Shown here: positions 13,029 through 26,177 of the stretch, one piece after another
How positions within the stretch are numbered: position 1 is the first letter of the stretch
Layout: every line of letters starts with the position of its first letter
NCBI RefSeq assembly: GCF_048544455.1
Contig: NC_133536.1
Coordinates: forward strand, 194,311,325 to 194,375,324
DNA from: Silene latifolia
Lineage: Eukaryota > Streptophyta > Magnoliopsida > Caryophyllales > Caryophyllaceae
Length of the DNA stretch: 64,000 bases
Direction of reading: 5' to 3'
The notes under the pieces: model-generated
Database searches by the model: none
The model's input: only the letters and a program-made list of their open reading frames with translations
What the model was told of the DNA's origin: nothing
Translations under genes and position numbers: made by a program

Positions 13029-15042
13029 AGACACTTGGCCATGCCACCTCTTTTGTATGATATATCTTCTTTTTCTATCTCTCATGTATAGTTACATTGC
13101 ATTTTAGATTAGTTTGCATTGTAATATGTCTCACATGATTCATGTAGTCAGTTGCATATAGCCTAGAATCCATGCATAATCACTAATGACCAAACCTCAT
13201 TTCTCCTACACTAGAAATAGTGCTTAAATCGGTTTGGGCAGGTTTGATCATAGGTGACCATAGTTTACTAGAAAACATGCATCATCTAGTGTATTTAGAT
13301 TGCATTCATTTGTTATATATGTCATATAAAATTGCATTTAGTTAGAGCATGCATTCATTCATATCATTGTATAGCATTTGTACTTCAATTTCCATAAAAC
13401 TTTAAAAATCCAAAAACATGTATTTCTTTTTTATTCCTACTCCTACATGTACATTGAGGACAATGTCCAAAATAAAGTGGGGGATGAGAATTTATATTCC
13501 AAAATACATAAAAAATGAAAAAATTCGAAAAAACTCAAAAATATGTTCTTTAATTTCATAAGAACAAAACCCATAAAAATTTGAAAATTTCAAAAAAAAA
13601 CAAAAACATGTTCTTTCATTTGTAGTATAGAATTGTATATATTGTATATATTTATTTGTTTGTTTGTCACTTCTATCACATTGGATCGACTACGCCACAT
13701 TTGAGGCATGAGTAAGAAGACCGCATGGTATGATCTTTCCAAATCTCCTTTTTTCCTCTTATTTGTTAATAACAATGTGGCTTCTTTTTTATTCATACGG
13801 TTTATACCTATGTGATATTAGGATTTCATTTAGTTTATATGATATGATAGTTGATAGAAGCATATGCATTAGGTTGTATAAATGATAATTGCATCATGGC
13901 ATGTAATTTGCATGGTTAGAATTTTTTTGTGAAAATGCCTATTTGGGAAGCTTGACAAGTGTATATAAGGCCCTCCTAGATAATTTCTCTCCTTGAGACT
14001 TTGTTTGCTAGAGTACCCTCAAGACACCCTAGGATGTGTCATACTAGTATCTTTTGATCCATGGACTAAGGCCTGGTCAAGAGTACCTTGTGGTGTGATA
14101 ACTCCTTGGCTACCGTTTTATTCCAAGGTGACCTTTGAAGCCATACAACCATTCTTGCACTCTATTTCGTCAACAAAAAAGGAATGGGCACAAAAATGTC
14201 AAATTGAGTTCAAACTATCAATGTCAAATGTTTGCAAATTGCATCAAATGAAAAGAGGAGCAAAAAAATAGACTCCTGTGCTTTAATAGATGTACCCTTG
14301 CTACAAATGGGATTACTTTGAAAAATGTTCAAAAATGCAAAATTGAAATTGCCAAGTATCAAAATGTCAAACATCAAAACCGGCATGGAATGTTCTTGAT
14401 CGCCAAATGCTACAAAAATTGGGGGGGGGGGGGGTGAAGGATAAACCCAAAAGCATACATATCATGAAACTCATACACTTTGAAACCCTTTTATCCATTG
14501 ATGATCCTTTCTTTGTTGCATGGTGGAAAGGGGACGACCCTTCTTCTTGTCTAGGCAAGAGGGGAAATTCCGCGATCCTACAGTGTTTCTAACACCATAG
14601 GGAGTCTACTCTTGACAAAAGCATTTAGCGATTGTGGATGAAAGTAGCCTAGTTTGACACAAATTGGAGGTGATTTTTTGGTATCCTCTTAGACTTAGTA
14701 ACTTAGAGAAATAATATCTATAACAGAGTGTGTACCCTTAAATTGTTTTCCTTTTAGATGATTTCCTCCACTTAGATGTGGAAAGTGTCTACTCTTTTGT
14801 AGATGCATTCATTACTTGTTTTGTGTTCTTAATGCTTGGATGTATCGCCATTTTCGCAAGCCCTTCCTTGCCTTGCAAGAAGGCATCTTACTCATGGATG
14901 TCTTGTTGTCAGTTGAAGGGGCGGAGTGAGACCCGCTAATTGTCTCACATCGGCTATATTATTATTAGGATAGTATAAATAAAGGTCATAGTTTTAGTCA
15001 CCTCTTTACTCGGGATGAGCAATGGTTCGGTTTGGGGATATT
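13029..15042 (+). other. Non-coding tail of the Athila-like element
   Basis: The tail is A/T-rich with no sustained open frame. It holds the 'aaagtgggggatgag' block near 13475 and a run of 13 G at about 14420. A block at 14925-14990 (gtctcacatcgg followed by a TATA-like tataaataaa) looks like a small solo LTR. The purine-rich ggtttggggata lies just before the second LTR. Confidence 0.5.
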
Positions 15043-15449
15043 TGATGTGACTCCTATTTATGCACATTTAGTCCCCTAACTAGCCTAGTTTCTATGCTTT
15101 TTAGTGTGTATTAGAGTCGTTTCTTATCTTTAGCCTCCTATTATGCATATTCTATGAGGTTTGGTGTTCTTTGTAGGAGAAGAGAACTCATCATGTCTTG
15201 ATTGAGTGAAGCGGGGCTAAATTGATAACATATAACGATCAAGCACCGAAGAGAAAGCCAATACCTAAGGCCCAAGTCAATAAAGCAAAGAAATGGGCAA
15301 TGACAGACGACTCCCACGACCCCTCAATGATCCACACGGATCTTGAGGCAGTCACGAGAAGAGAAGGTTAAGCTGGCCCATAACCCGGGCGACCCGAGCT
15401 AAAGTCGGGCGTCCCAACGCTCAAGTCGGGCGTCCCAGGACCAGGACGA
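15043..15449 (+). repeat. LTR 2 of the Athila-like element, partial
   Basis: It starts TGATGTGACTCC after a purine-rich tract, matches the first 400 bp of the other LTR copies, and ends abruptly at the edge of duplicated segment copy 2. Confidence 0.8.
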
Positions 15450-15450
15450 A

Positions 15451-16544
15451 TTTAGTATTCCATTCTCGAGTCGTCGTTATTTGGATTTGGATTACGGTGG
15501 AGCTAAACAACATAACTCACTAAATTGCCCGCCGTGTTTATTTTTATCGTGAAGTAGCATTGTAGGACTCCTTTGGTGCCATATTGCTAATTTAATGTCT
15601 AAATTAAGGAAGTGAGTGTGTAGTTAAGACTTAAGGTCATGTGGAGTGCAAAATCTCATATGAGACGATCTTAAGCATAGGTCAGCCTCCTTTGGTGCCA
15701 TATTGCTCATTTAATGTTAGTATAATGAGACTGTTGTAAGTTTAAGACCGTTTTAGACAAATTTGTCTTACTTTTTATTTGCGAATTGAAAGTGAATAGT
15801 TCATGTTAAAAGAATGATATTGTCAAAATGAAACATTAAAGTGGTTTCGCTCCTTATTACTGCGAAGTAACGAACAAATTTTATCACGGATCGTTTGAAA
15901 ATAGTCTTCATATCATTATACTGGGTAAATGTTGTGTATATCCGACTCCTCTTACCACGTCATTTGTCATAGCCTTCGACACATTGGACTAACGTTGTAG
16001 TTGTAGTGGTAATGACATTGGCAGTAAAAGGAAGGGTAAATGCCAATTCGTTTATTAATTAATGAAATAACAGATTAAAGGCCTTGCATTGGGAGCATTT
16101 TGTTAGGGAGATTCCATTATAGGTATCATAGGGCGGATTCAAAGGCTGCAGTGACAACAAGGATGAGGGGAAAGAGCTGGACGATAGGGTGATGGTCAGT
16201 GATTTGGAGGACAGAATCATTGGTTTTCATGGAGGAGGATGAGCCTAAGGAATGGGTTGCTCAAGTTGAGCCTCATGTGCTTATCACTTTCTTTTTCGTT
16301 CCTCAGGATGGTAATGATCTCACAAGCCTTCGGTTTCGGTATAATCGCTTTTTCGACGCTGGCCTTTTTTTACAACAATACAGTATTTGCATATAAACCT
16401 CTCAATATTTGCACAAGGTATTAAACGTTTCAACCAACGCCTGAAGCAAGCTATTAGGATTTGGTAACAAGCATTCTGACTTCTGTTTTACTCCGATTAT
16501 TTGTGTTTTATAAGGATGTTAGTCATCTTTCTTCCCCCCCCCCC
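15451..16544. repeat. Duplicated segment, copy 2
   Basis: This is the second copy of 8126-9300, joined directly to the middle of LTR 2. It carries a few base changes and lacks about 85 bp of the BRX relic. It ends in a poly-C tract followed by an LTR, exactly as copy 1 does. Confidence 0.9.
16071..16379 (+). pseudogene. BRX-like relic, copy 2
   Basis: This is the same BRX relic as at 8745-9141, with the 'EEDEPKEWVAQVEP' and 'PQDGNDLTSLRFRYNRFF' blocks. The 'CKPC' block and the following 60 bases are gone; the junction lies at a short t-run near 16100. It has no coding potential as a whole. Confidence 0.75.
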
Positions 16545-18341
16545 CGATGTGACTCCTATTTACGCACATTTAGTCCCCTAACTAGCCTAGTTCGTATGCT
16601 TTTTAGTGTGCATTAGAGTCGTTTCTTGTCTTTAGCCTCCTATTATGCATATTCTATGAGGTTTGGTGTTCTTTGTATGAAAAGAACACTAATCATGTTT
16701 TGATGGAGTGAAGCGGAGTTAAATTGATAACATATAATGATCAAGCACCGAAGAGGAAGCTAATACCTAAGGCCCAAGTCAATAAAGCAAAGAAATGGGC
16801 AATGATAGACGACTCCCATGACCCCTCAATGATCCCCACGGATCTTGAGGCAGTCACGAGAAGAGAAGGCTAAGCTGACCCATGACCCGGGCGTCCCAAA
16901 GCTCAAGTCGGGCGTCCCAGGACCAAGACGACTGGATTCCTTTACAGCACGAGCATGCCTCAAGAGGAGGTCGTGGGGTTCCTCCTCAGACTTGCAAGGC
17001 TCTAATCCTCTTTCAAGGGGCTTAATCGTCATTTAAGCCCTTAGTTAACATAATCCTTGTACTACTTTATATACCCCTCTTGTAGTTAGAGGAGATAAGT
17101 CCTCTAAGTGGGAATTAAGCCCTCTTAGTGTAGGCAAAGCTTCCTTAGTTTAGATTAAGCTCTCATTAGGAGTAGATTAGAATAAATTACTCTTTAATCA
17201 TTCTACAAAGTTGCACTTTAATCTTTCCTCAATAATTTCTCAAACAATCATAGATTTAGCTTTGTACTTGAAGAATTCTTGGGTTTGTATTGGGGAATTG
17301 ACAACTCTCCACCATTAATCAAAGGGTTTATTCTATTGTTATTCCATTTCCTTTGTTCAATTCAAGTTGTTTATATTTGGATCTCTTGGGTATGTATTTG
17401 AAGATTAAGTGACAAGTCTTCATCTTTATTCAAGGATTCTTCTTTATTTATATTCATCTTTACTCTCCAATTTGGTAACATTCTTAATCCCCTTTTATTT
17501 ACTTGTTCATCTCTTGTTTAGTATCTTGCTTAATCATCATGTTCACTTGTGTTGTGATGTTTGACACCATTGCTAGCATAATAATCATGATGAGTAGTGA
17601 GTAGTTTCCTAACTAGGGATTAGGGGAGTTAATCATGGGGAAGATTTATACTTACTGAGTTCATATGAATGCTTGCTTATTATTTTCCAACTTATGCATA
17701 TGTCATGTTTGATGAAATGTTTGATTGACAACCTAGCTTGTTTCTCTTATTCTTTCAACAAGACTTGTAAGACATAAACCAACTCAAGGCTTGTTAGACC
17801 ATCCATATAGTTGATTAGGAAGATTCAAGTCGACTTTTAGGTGTTGTAAAGTCTTGACCGAATCGGCTCCGGGACTCAAACCTTCCTAGGACACATTTAT
17901 GTTATCTCACCATGAATAGGGAAAACCAAGTTGACTTGTAGGTGTTGTAAAGTCTTGACCGACTCGACTCCGAGACCTAATTTTCCCCTAGAATTTGTAA
18001 GAGATACACTAAATGGATTCCAACAATAGTAATTGCTTGCATCTACATGATTCATTTATGCTATTTCACCATGAATCCCCTATGATCCCATGATTCCCAA
18101 GTATTGTTTATCATTTGTTTACACCCTTGTTTCTATTTACTTGTCTTGTTTATATTTCCTTGTTGTAGCTTAGAACATAACTTCAACCCAAATCAATTGT
18201 GACACTAGCATAAATTGAGATAGATAGAATTAGAACCCAAAGCACACTGTCCCGTGGATCGACCTCGACTTAACCACTAAATAGTTGTTTGTTGAGAATA
18301 TAAAAGTGTTTGATTGAGCGTGTGACAATAACATTTCATCA
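16545..18341 (+). repeat. Solo LTR, Athila-like (full length)
   Basis: This is an LTR of about 1.8 kb with inverted termini TGATG/CATCA (the first base is blurred by the flanking C tract). The flanks are ccccc on the left and ccacc on the right, compatible with a 5-bp target duplication in a C-rich site. No internal region follows, so this is a solo LTR. It is the most complete LTR of the family in the window. Confidence 0.8.
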
Positions 18342-18898
18342 CCACCCCCCCCTCCCATTATAACGTTCAGAAATTCAGTCAACAGACGATAACAGCACTA
18401 CCACCCCCTCCGATCTCTAAAGATGAGATGAGAAATCGGTGTTTACTATTAAAATCCATGGTATTTTCGAACAAAATGCTTTTACATATATTAACTATGA
18501 GTCGGAAACTCTCTACTTTACTGCGATAACTAATTTTTAAATGATGCTGGTACTTTCACCGGGCTCCAAGATTAGATATGCCCTGGTTAATCCTGTTACA
18601 CCACTATTGAGCTAGAAACGCTTGCCACGTGCAGGTCGACAATACTACGAATTGCATGGACTTGTTTCAACTCCTAAGCTCTCGAACATTAGTGAGCAAA
18701 AACTAAGACATCATCGGTTGATGTTTTTTATAGGAGCAACTTATCAAGAGATGTAGATCACTCGGGTAAGTTTTATGTTAACAATGCAAGTGATATGGAG
18801 ACAGAATGAATGGATTGAATAGGATGAATCAGGAGTTTACTTTACCATCAGAGCATTTAATAACGGCTCTCGGGAGCTTCGAGGTATTATATTACGTA
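18342..18898. other. Intergenic, nothing recognised
   Basis: This is the right flank of the solo LTR, starting with a C-rich tract. There is no open frame of note and no repeat structure that I can name. Confidence 0.5.
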
Positions 18899-20306
18899 GT
18901 TGCTTATTCATGTACGGATTTTACTCATTCATGAACATTTTTTCATTATTGTTACATTGTATGCCCTTTGCCTAGAAAGGGAAAAAAAATAGAACTCTCT
19001 CTAATTCTCTCCCTCACAAATCAATCAAATTTATCAAATCCGTCAAATTAAACAATTTATGGATGCTAATTCTCGTATTGATAAGTAATAATTTTAATTC
19101 GTAATTTTATTAATTATATTATATCAAATTAAGGAATTGATATAGACTAATTAAATTAGGGGTTGTTTAAATCAACGTCGGCGTTCGGATGGCGGCCGTC
19201 GCCGACATTGGGCAGAGGCACGACGGTCGTCGCCTGTTGTGGCGGTGACGCTGGTGGCAGGGTATAGGGTAGAGAGGGGCGTTCGTTGTTGGTTTGCAGT
19301 GACGAAGGTGGCCGGCGTTGGGATAAATGACGACGGCCGTCGGCGAATTGAGGGGTGGAGTGTGGCCTGCCGTCAGTGGTGCCGAGGTTGGTGCCTAGGG
19401 TGTGTTTACTAGGGGTGTTCAGAATAAACCGAACCGCAATAACCGAACCGCAAAACCGAAAAACCGTCCATTTTTAAGGTTCGATTAACCGAACCGTTAA
19501 CTTTATTATGGAAAAAGTTCGGTTAAGGTTCGCAATTTTAGATAATCGGTTAACCGCGAACCAAACCGTTTCACAAAAAAGTAAGCAAAAAGTTAAAATA
19601 TTATATAAAAAATTGTTCGTTCGTTTAATTTTCTTAGTGTATCCAAATTTAAAATTTCTTAAATTGATTAATGCTAAATTTTAGCTTATTAACTTTATTG
19701 TTGGGCATAATATATAATGAAAATTTAATTAAACTATTTGAAAAAATTCCCAAAAATTAATGAAAACTGAAAAAAAAAAAAAAAAAAAAAAATATAGAAC
19801 CATTATCGGTTAACCGGTAACCGAACCGCTAATAACCGTTTAAAGTGGTTAACCGAACCGTTTATAACTGTTTCTAACGGTGCGGTTTAGGTTCGGAGTT
19901 TTGCCGAACCGAACCGTATGCGAACCGAATTAATTTAGAGGTTCGGTGAACCAAACCGCGAATAAACACCCCTAGTGTTTATGGTTCTAGAACAATTAGA
20001 TGAACAATGAACACCATAAAGTCCATAATGTTCTTACGTGTTTACTGCTTCTCTTCTTTAACTTTTTCATTTTCGTTTTTTTAATGTTTTGTATTTTTTT
20101 TTTTTTTTGTCTTTTTTTTTTTTTTCAGGACTCGATGGTGAAGGTGGTGGATGGTGGCTGCCGGGTGGTGGTTGAATGGTGGTAGGTAGAGTTAGAAAAT
20201 AATAAATGAAGAAAATAGAAAGACTGAAACAAGGGTATTAAAATAAAATCAGGTATTATGGTCATTTACGTCCATGAATGAGTAAAACTCGTACATGAAT
20301 GAGCAC
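18899..20306. mobile_element. Inverted-repeat DNA element with a nested hAT MITE
   Basis: About 36-bp inverted repeats, tgcttattcatgtacg... on the left (18901-18936) and its complement on the right (20271-20304), bracket roughly 1.4 kb. Between them lie a CT-rich leader-like stretch, a GC-rich 250-bp block (about 19170-19400), the hAT MITE at 19410-19974, and a second GGTGG-rich block. The GC-rich part looks like captured gene DNA, as in a Pack-MULE. I see no clean 9-bp target duplication, so the MULE assignment is tentative. Confidence 0.5.
19410..19974. mobile_element. hAT-type MITE with cggttcggtt word arrays
   Basis: The terminal inverted repeats are TAGGGGTGTT and AACACCCCTA. The 8-bp target duplication is gtgtttac (19402-19409) and gtgtttat (19975-19982). 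Both arms are packed with ggttcggttaaccg-type words and the middle is A-rich. It has no coding capacity and is nested in the inverted-repeat element 18899-20306. Confidence 0.85.
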
Positions 20307-20541
20307 CATATATTAAGGTGAGCGCTTTGTGAAGTTCGTGATGCATGTCTGTTTGGGTCAAATTCTATATATTGGGCCAAGAAAACCTAATTGGACCAAT
20401 GAGTGAGGTGAGTTCATGGACTGGCAGTTAGACGAGGAAAGAAGGAAGCCGTGGGCCACAGACGATGGACTAAGGGTAGTAGAAAGCAAGCCCACCGGGT
20501 GGACTTCAACTAACTTGGGAAACAAGCTAGCTAAACCCTAA

Positions 20542-20856
20542 GAGCATCCGCAAAGGAGGGAAATAAGTTCCCCTTTTGCCTTCTCTTTCTTCAAATGAGC
20601 AACCCCATTGTTGCACCAACCTCCCCATTTTTTGGGGTTCCACTGTTTTTAGGGAAGGTCCCCAACAAAAAAGTAAGGCAATTTTTGTTACTTTTGGGGA
20701 GCTTCCCAAATTTTTGTGTGTGAATTGGGGAACCCCATTGTTGCATTGATGTAGTTACGAAATGGGGAGGGTAAATAGAAAAGTTAGTGGAAAATGAGGT
20801 GGACGAATAAAAAAAGGAAAGAGAAATTATGGGGAGCCTCACCTTTGCGGATGCTC
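20542..20856. mobile_element. PIF/Harbinger (Tourist-like) MITE
   Basis: The terminal inverted repeats GAGCATCCGCAAAGG and CCTTTGCGGATGCTC are perfect. The 3-bp target duplication TAA lies at 20539-20541 and 20857-20859. It is 315 bp long and non-coding; the open frames within it are chance. Confidence 0.9.
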
Positions 20857-22743
20857 TAATAGAGTATAGCCCTATATAAGACGGGAAGGAGAAAAGCACT
20901 TCATTCGGTCATACACACGTCGCCTCATGCATAGCACTAGCAATTGAATCGTCTTACTTCCTTGTACTCGTGACCTAGATTACTTATTAACTAGTATTGG
21001 TGCCCAGCTTCGCCCGGGCTACCTGTACTTACCGTTAAATTTTTTTTTCATTAAATAAAATTACTTGAAGTTGCATAACTTATAAATTTATCATTATATT
21101 TTTTTATGACATATCCTAAAATTACGATGAAATAATTTTTGAGCCAATTTCACTACTCCCGCTATTAATATTTTACTCTTATTAATGAAACAATAGTAAT
21201 AACATTTCACTACTTGCCCGTAATCATTGTTACTTTCACTACTCCCGCTGTAATTATTATTCTTACCACACTCTTTGCCGCATTATTATTGATAATTTCA
21301 CTACTCCCGCCATAATTATTGTTACTTTCACTATTGCCGCAATAATATTGATTATTTCACTACTCCCGTTGTTGTTTCTACCACTTTCACTAATCTCGTT
21401 GATAATATTATTACTTTTACTATTCAAATGAGTGATTACTATCATATAACTATATCCAATGTTACTACAATTCTTTTCTTTACTGGCGAAATTACTTTCT
21501 ACTACTTAGACATGTAATTTTAAAAAGATTATATATTTATATAAATACATTACATATATGCATTAAATCAAATCGAAAGAATTATGCAATATTATATATT
21601 ATGGAATCTAACTTGAATTATTTATAGCCTACTTATTATATTTTTGTATGTTAAATAATTAACATCTCTATACATCTAATCAATACATATATATAAAGCA
21701 GAAACTTTTCGAGCGATATTAGAGAGTCCAACTTTTTTAGACTACCTAATGTAAATTGAAAATTGAAAATAATTATTAACTAAGAAATATAATAAGTTCT
21801 AAGAGAATTCAAATAGGAGTTTAAGAGAGCTCATAATAAAAGAAGAGTTTTACCAGGTTTCAGCCAATTCTTTAGAGCCATATAAATAGTCCATAATATT
21901 CAACAAGTACATATCAATCAATTTGTTACCCATATTAATGTTTTCACTTTTCAAGCTTATGTTAATTGTATGCAAGATGAATTATATTCGTTGCCTTTGT
22001 ATTTCCTAACTTAAGTTCCGTTATACTAATGCTTGCTTTGTTGTTTTACAGGTATTGTTATTGAGGGTATACGTAGCAATAGCATTATTGCAAAGGTTCA
22101 TAAATAAAAGTCTTAAAAGGTCATTTTTTTTCCATTGTAATAGTTTTAACGCTCCGTTGTTTAGCAGGTTCATTGGTAAGACTTTTTCTTACTCTTTGCT
22201 TTATCTTCTTTACGTATATTTAACTTTTTTTTTCTTAATAAATAGTTAAGCTCGGATAGGATGATGCAAGACACCACCTTTACATAAAAACAATAACATG
22301 TGTTGAAATTCTTATTGATTAACAGATTAAAGAATTTACTCATAATAATTGTATTGTAGTGTTGGGGACTAATCTACAATCACTTCTTCAGAACTTTACC
22401 TTATGCTTAACATGAGATAATACAAGTATACAACCACTTTTTCGTAACTTATTATTTTATTTATGCTTTTATTTGGAAGTAATCTATAACTACTATATGA
22501 TTATGCGAGGATAAATTATACAATGTATTAGGAAAAATAGTAGTCCATATTAGAGAGCTCCCTCTCATTATAATAAGGACTACTACATAATATACGGATA
22601 TAACACCTAAATCACAAGTCAAAATCTATGTAGGTGTTTGGAATTTTGACTAAACACCAAGCTGTTAGTCTTTAATAGAGCAATTTCATGTTTTGTCACA
22701 TTATGTATACCTTTGTTCAAAATTCCAACTACTATAATTTTTG

Positions 22744-22867
22744 GAAAAAGAATTGTGTCTTTCGGAGGGACCGTACTCCTTACACCCAAGTTTTTACAAT
22801 ATTACATTTGGTGGATTGATTTTAGATGTAAGCAGGACGGTCCTTTCAGAGGACACAAGTATTTTTC
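22744..22867. mobile_element. Small MULE-type foldback MITE
   Basis: This 124-bp hairpin element has arms that pair almost end to end (gaaaaagaattgtgtc... against ...gacacaagtatttttc). A perfect 9-bp target duplication, taatttttg, lies at 22735-22743 and 22868-22876. The 9-bp duplication points to the Mutator group. Confidence 0.8.
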
Positions 22868-22876
22868 TAATTTTTG

Positions 22877-24762
22877 TACGACTTATATATAGATAGATTA
22901 ACAAAACTATCCCTTTAATCATAAAGATTGGGGGACAATGTCATTTTGACAAAGGGCGTGGTAGTTAAAACATTAGGAGCAATATTGATAGATTATTCAG
23001 TTACAATACTAATTAAATTAGAAATTATATTATTGAGATGGAACCAATCATATACTAAAAAGAAAAAGAAAAAAACAAAATAAAAATACTAACTAACTCT
23101 TATGAGAGAGGTCTTCACTAACATTAATGAGAGACCGTCTTTCTTAAGAATAATTTTTTTTACAATTGATAATACTTCATAATATAACTTATAGTAGTTT
23201 GAGTAGGATACAATAATCCTATTAATATTATTATATGTGAATTTATTACTTCGTAGCATCTCTGAATTCTGATGGAGGACTACATCTGTGGTGGAGGAGC
23301 ATTAGGAGTCCATCTAAGAGATAATTATCATTACCAAAGAGATAATTATTTCCTATGTGGAGTACGGAGTATTACATATTACATAAGTTTTATATTTCTC
23401 TTATCATCTTTAATAATCACCTTATTTTTATGTGTATATTTATTTATTAAGCTATAAACACTGCTTCTTGCCCCAAGCTTCAATTACACGTAGATCGTTT
23501 TTCCTAATTCCTACATGTTTGGTGAGAAGTTAATGAATTTTTTTGAGATTTTATCAATCTCAAGAGCTTCTCTATTACATGTATAATTGATGCGACATAT
23601 TATTGTTTGTTGATGCATTTTTTTTATTGATGGGTAAGTAATGACAGATTCTTCAACAAAAATTCGTTAATAGGGTTGAAGGGCGAGGATGAATAATAAC
23701 AAAGCTTATATTGTCAAGTCCTTCATTTTCCTAATCAAACGAATTGGCAATTACTTTGCAGTGCAATGAGTGTAGACAAATAGTGCAGCAGCGTTTCTAC
23801 TTCAATTTTGCAAACACGTGAACTTTTCAAACGATATTAAAGAGTAAGTTTTGAGAAACTGTAAATATTTTTTTATTTTAGTTATTACTCCGTATTTTTA
23901 ATAATGAAATTATTGTTAATACTACATAATTGTAAAAGTAGATCAGGCGAGTTCGTAGTTTTCATATACTACTCCTAATTCGTAGAGTAGGAGAGACCTA
24001 TTCATATATAGAGTATGATACTCTTGACCATAATGATAAGTTACAAGCATATCTTACATGTATTACTCCTACTCATAAGTCAGAATCCTATTAATGATAA
24101 GGGATAGCGAAAAAAATGCAATGTAATTGTAAAAAAAGAAAATTAATAAGTAATAAAATAAACACAAATTCTAGAAAACCAAAACGTCAACTTTGCAACA
24201 CTAATTTGTTACTTTTCCTGATTGGTTCTTTGTATTTGATCAAGGCCCGTGTGTGTGTTTCTATGTTAACAGGGGTAACAACAAAGATTATCTTTCTTTT
24301 AAATTTTAGAGTTGGGGGTTAACATGGGCAACCCCATGTTACTAGCTCCCTCCGCCCCTGACTCCTACTCTTAATCCTATTATGCAAATGAGTTATACTT
24401 CGTAGTATTTATTGTACATCCATTAAGCAAACACAAATTCTTATTTTAAACGGGCTATTTCTTATCTGAAATAATACGGACCAAATATAGTCATTTTACG
24501 GTAAAATGTTACTATTTGCTGATAAAATGTTAACACTATTTTCAGGGTAAAAAGTGACAATTTTAGTTACAACATTTTGTTATTAAATGGTTACATTCTA
24601 TTCAAAAAAATGGTGTCATTTGGTCTGTCTTATTTCAGACCGTCTGAAGCAAGACTTATTGGTAAGCAAATATGTGTGAATTATTCACTTTGTGTGCATT
24701 ATTGTTGTATCTTTATACGTATATCATTGTAGTTACTAATAACTCAAATTTACTAAATATTA
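22877..24762. other. Helitron interior, non-coding
   Basis: The stretch is A/T-rich with no sustained frame. A second 'gaacttttcaaacgatatta' block at about 23821 resembles the Helitron 5' region at 21709. An inverted repeat at about 24468-24655 (ctgaaataatacgg.. / ..cttatttcagacc) looks like an old MITE. Confidence 0.5.
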
Positions 24763-24937
24763 CTCCCCCGTTCCATTCATTAGCTATCAATTAAAACCGG
24801 GATAAACATCAACTGTGAGAGAAAGCATTTTAATAATAAGATTGGACCACATGATACACCTAAAATTGGAAAATCATAACTACTGACTGATACACCTAAA
24901 ATTGGAAAATCATAACTACTGACTGAGACAGAGGAAG
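24763..24937. mobile_element. Stowaway-like MITE with internal 36-bp duplication
   Basis: CTCCCCCGTTCC at the left and a degraded GAGGAAG at the right lie between TA dinucleotides. Inside, a 36-bp unit (gatacacctaaaattgg...) is repeated exactly at 24853-24888 and 24889-24924. Confidence 0.55.
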
Positions 24938-25189
24938 TATAACGTAAATAGTACTAAGTACTAACCATGAAGAATCAGTTCCATGATACTAAGAAGGAAG
25001 AAATGATTGAATAAGAGAGAGTAGCTATTATGGCCCTAATACTTAGATATATAAGTATATATGTTCTCTAAGGGCCAAGGAGATGAGCAAAAACAACAAT
25101 GATACATGTTGTTTAATGAATGGCTATTAGCAAATAGCAATAGGTGAGGCGATCTTGAATCAAAGGTAGAAAATGACGAGACAGAAGAG

Positions 25190-25905
25190 TCGAAGAGACG
25201 TGGATTGAGATACCTCGAGATTTGATTGGAAGCCTAATTAACGAACCTATGCTCGAGTCAATGGTGAGTGAAATGTATCTAACTTTGACCTCAAATATCA
25301 CGACGCAAACTATCTCAGGGAAATGCCATACTTACAGAGTTACAGCTTTGAACGTGAAGGCGAATTTGATAAATAATTACATGGTTGGACTACTTTTCAG
25401 GGGAGAGCAGGTGACATATAGAAGGTGTGATGAAATTTGTTATTCTTCGATAGTATGCAAGGAACACTTCACATCGTCCCCCACCGAGTATTTGAACAAC
25501 TTGATCTTGCAGAGACCACCTCATCGTGAATTAAAGCTCAAAGTAGGTATGCCGATTACGTTTTTGAGGAACATTAAGAGCATTACGTAACGAGGCCTGT
25601 CTTATTACAAATCGCGTTGGAAAATTTATGGCTGAAGGGAAGATAGTTACGGGTTACAAAGTTGGAAAAAGCGACTGCATCCGAGGATCTTGATAACTTC
25701 CTCGGATACAAAGATCCCTTCCGTTCTTAAGCGGAGACAATATACGTTTAGACCATGCTACAACATGACAATAAACAGGGACAATCACTTGATCATGTTG
25801 GAGTTTATCTGCCAAAACCAATTTTAATGACCAGTTTTACGTAGCAACATTAGTTAAGAACGTCACCCGAGGAAATTAACATTACTAAGCTGAATATTTT
25901 ATTTT
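25190..25905 (+). pseudogene. Helitron RepHel helicase C-terminal relic
   Basis: RepHel is the Helitron transposase: a rolling-circle replication initiator fused to a PIF1-type 5'-3' DNA helicase. The relic begins near 'WIEIPRDLIGSLINE'. It continues with 'VTALNVKANLINNYMVGLL', then 'SPTEYLNNLILQRPPHREL' and 'LKVGMPITFLRNI' (open from 25222 to 25590). After frame breaks come 'PSVLKRRQYTFRPCYNMTIN' and 'HLIMLEFICQNQF'. These fit the last helicase motifs, with the 'KRRQFP..AYAMTINKSQGQ' block degraded. There are at least two further stops after 25590. It is dead, and the helicase N-terminal motifs and the Rep domain are absent. Confidence 0.8.
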
Positions 25906-25982
25906 TTAATAACAAATAAAGCCTACTTAGTTCCCCACCTCTGAAATATACTCCCTCCTTTTCAATCACTCCCTAAATAAAG

Positions 25983-26177
25983 TGTGAAGAAACCCAAAAG
26001 TCCCACATGTGAGGGTTGTCCCACATTGATAAAAGAGGAGAGGAATTACCACTTTATAAGGCAATGGGCTACTCCATCTACTGCCAATTGGTTTTAGAGT
26101 GGAACCCTCTTGGGCCTACGTTGTGGACTCTTTCTCCTCCGTTTGGGTGCGGCCCAGGCCCGTTGTTGAATTTAACA
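25983..26177 (+). mobile_element. Solo LTR of a TRIM family
   Basis: This LTR of about 195 bp runs from TGTGAAGAAA to GAATTTAACA and is closely similar to the LTRs of the TRIM at 44634-45420. It contains the tcccacattgataaaagagg block and a 'tttataag' box. It lies inside the plus-strand Helitron. Confidence 0.75.

Noticed and set aside
25222-25590. Independent 122-codon host gene
   Set aside because: Its text is the C-terminal part of a Helitron helicase and it lies inside Helitron ends in the right orientation.
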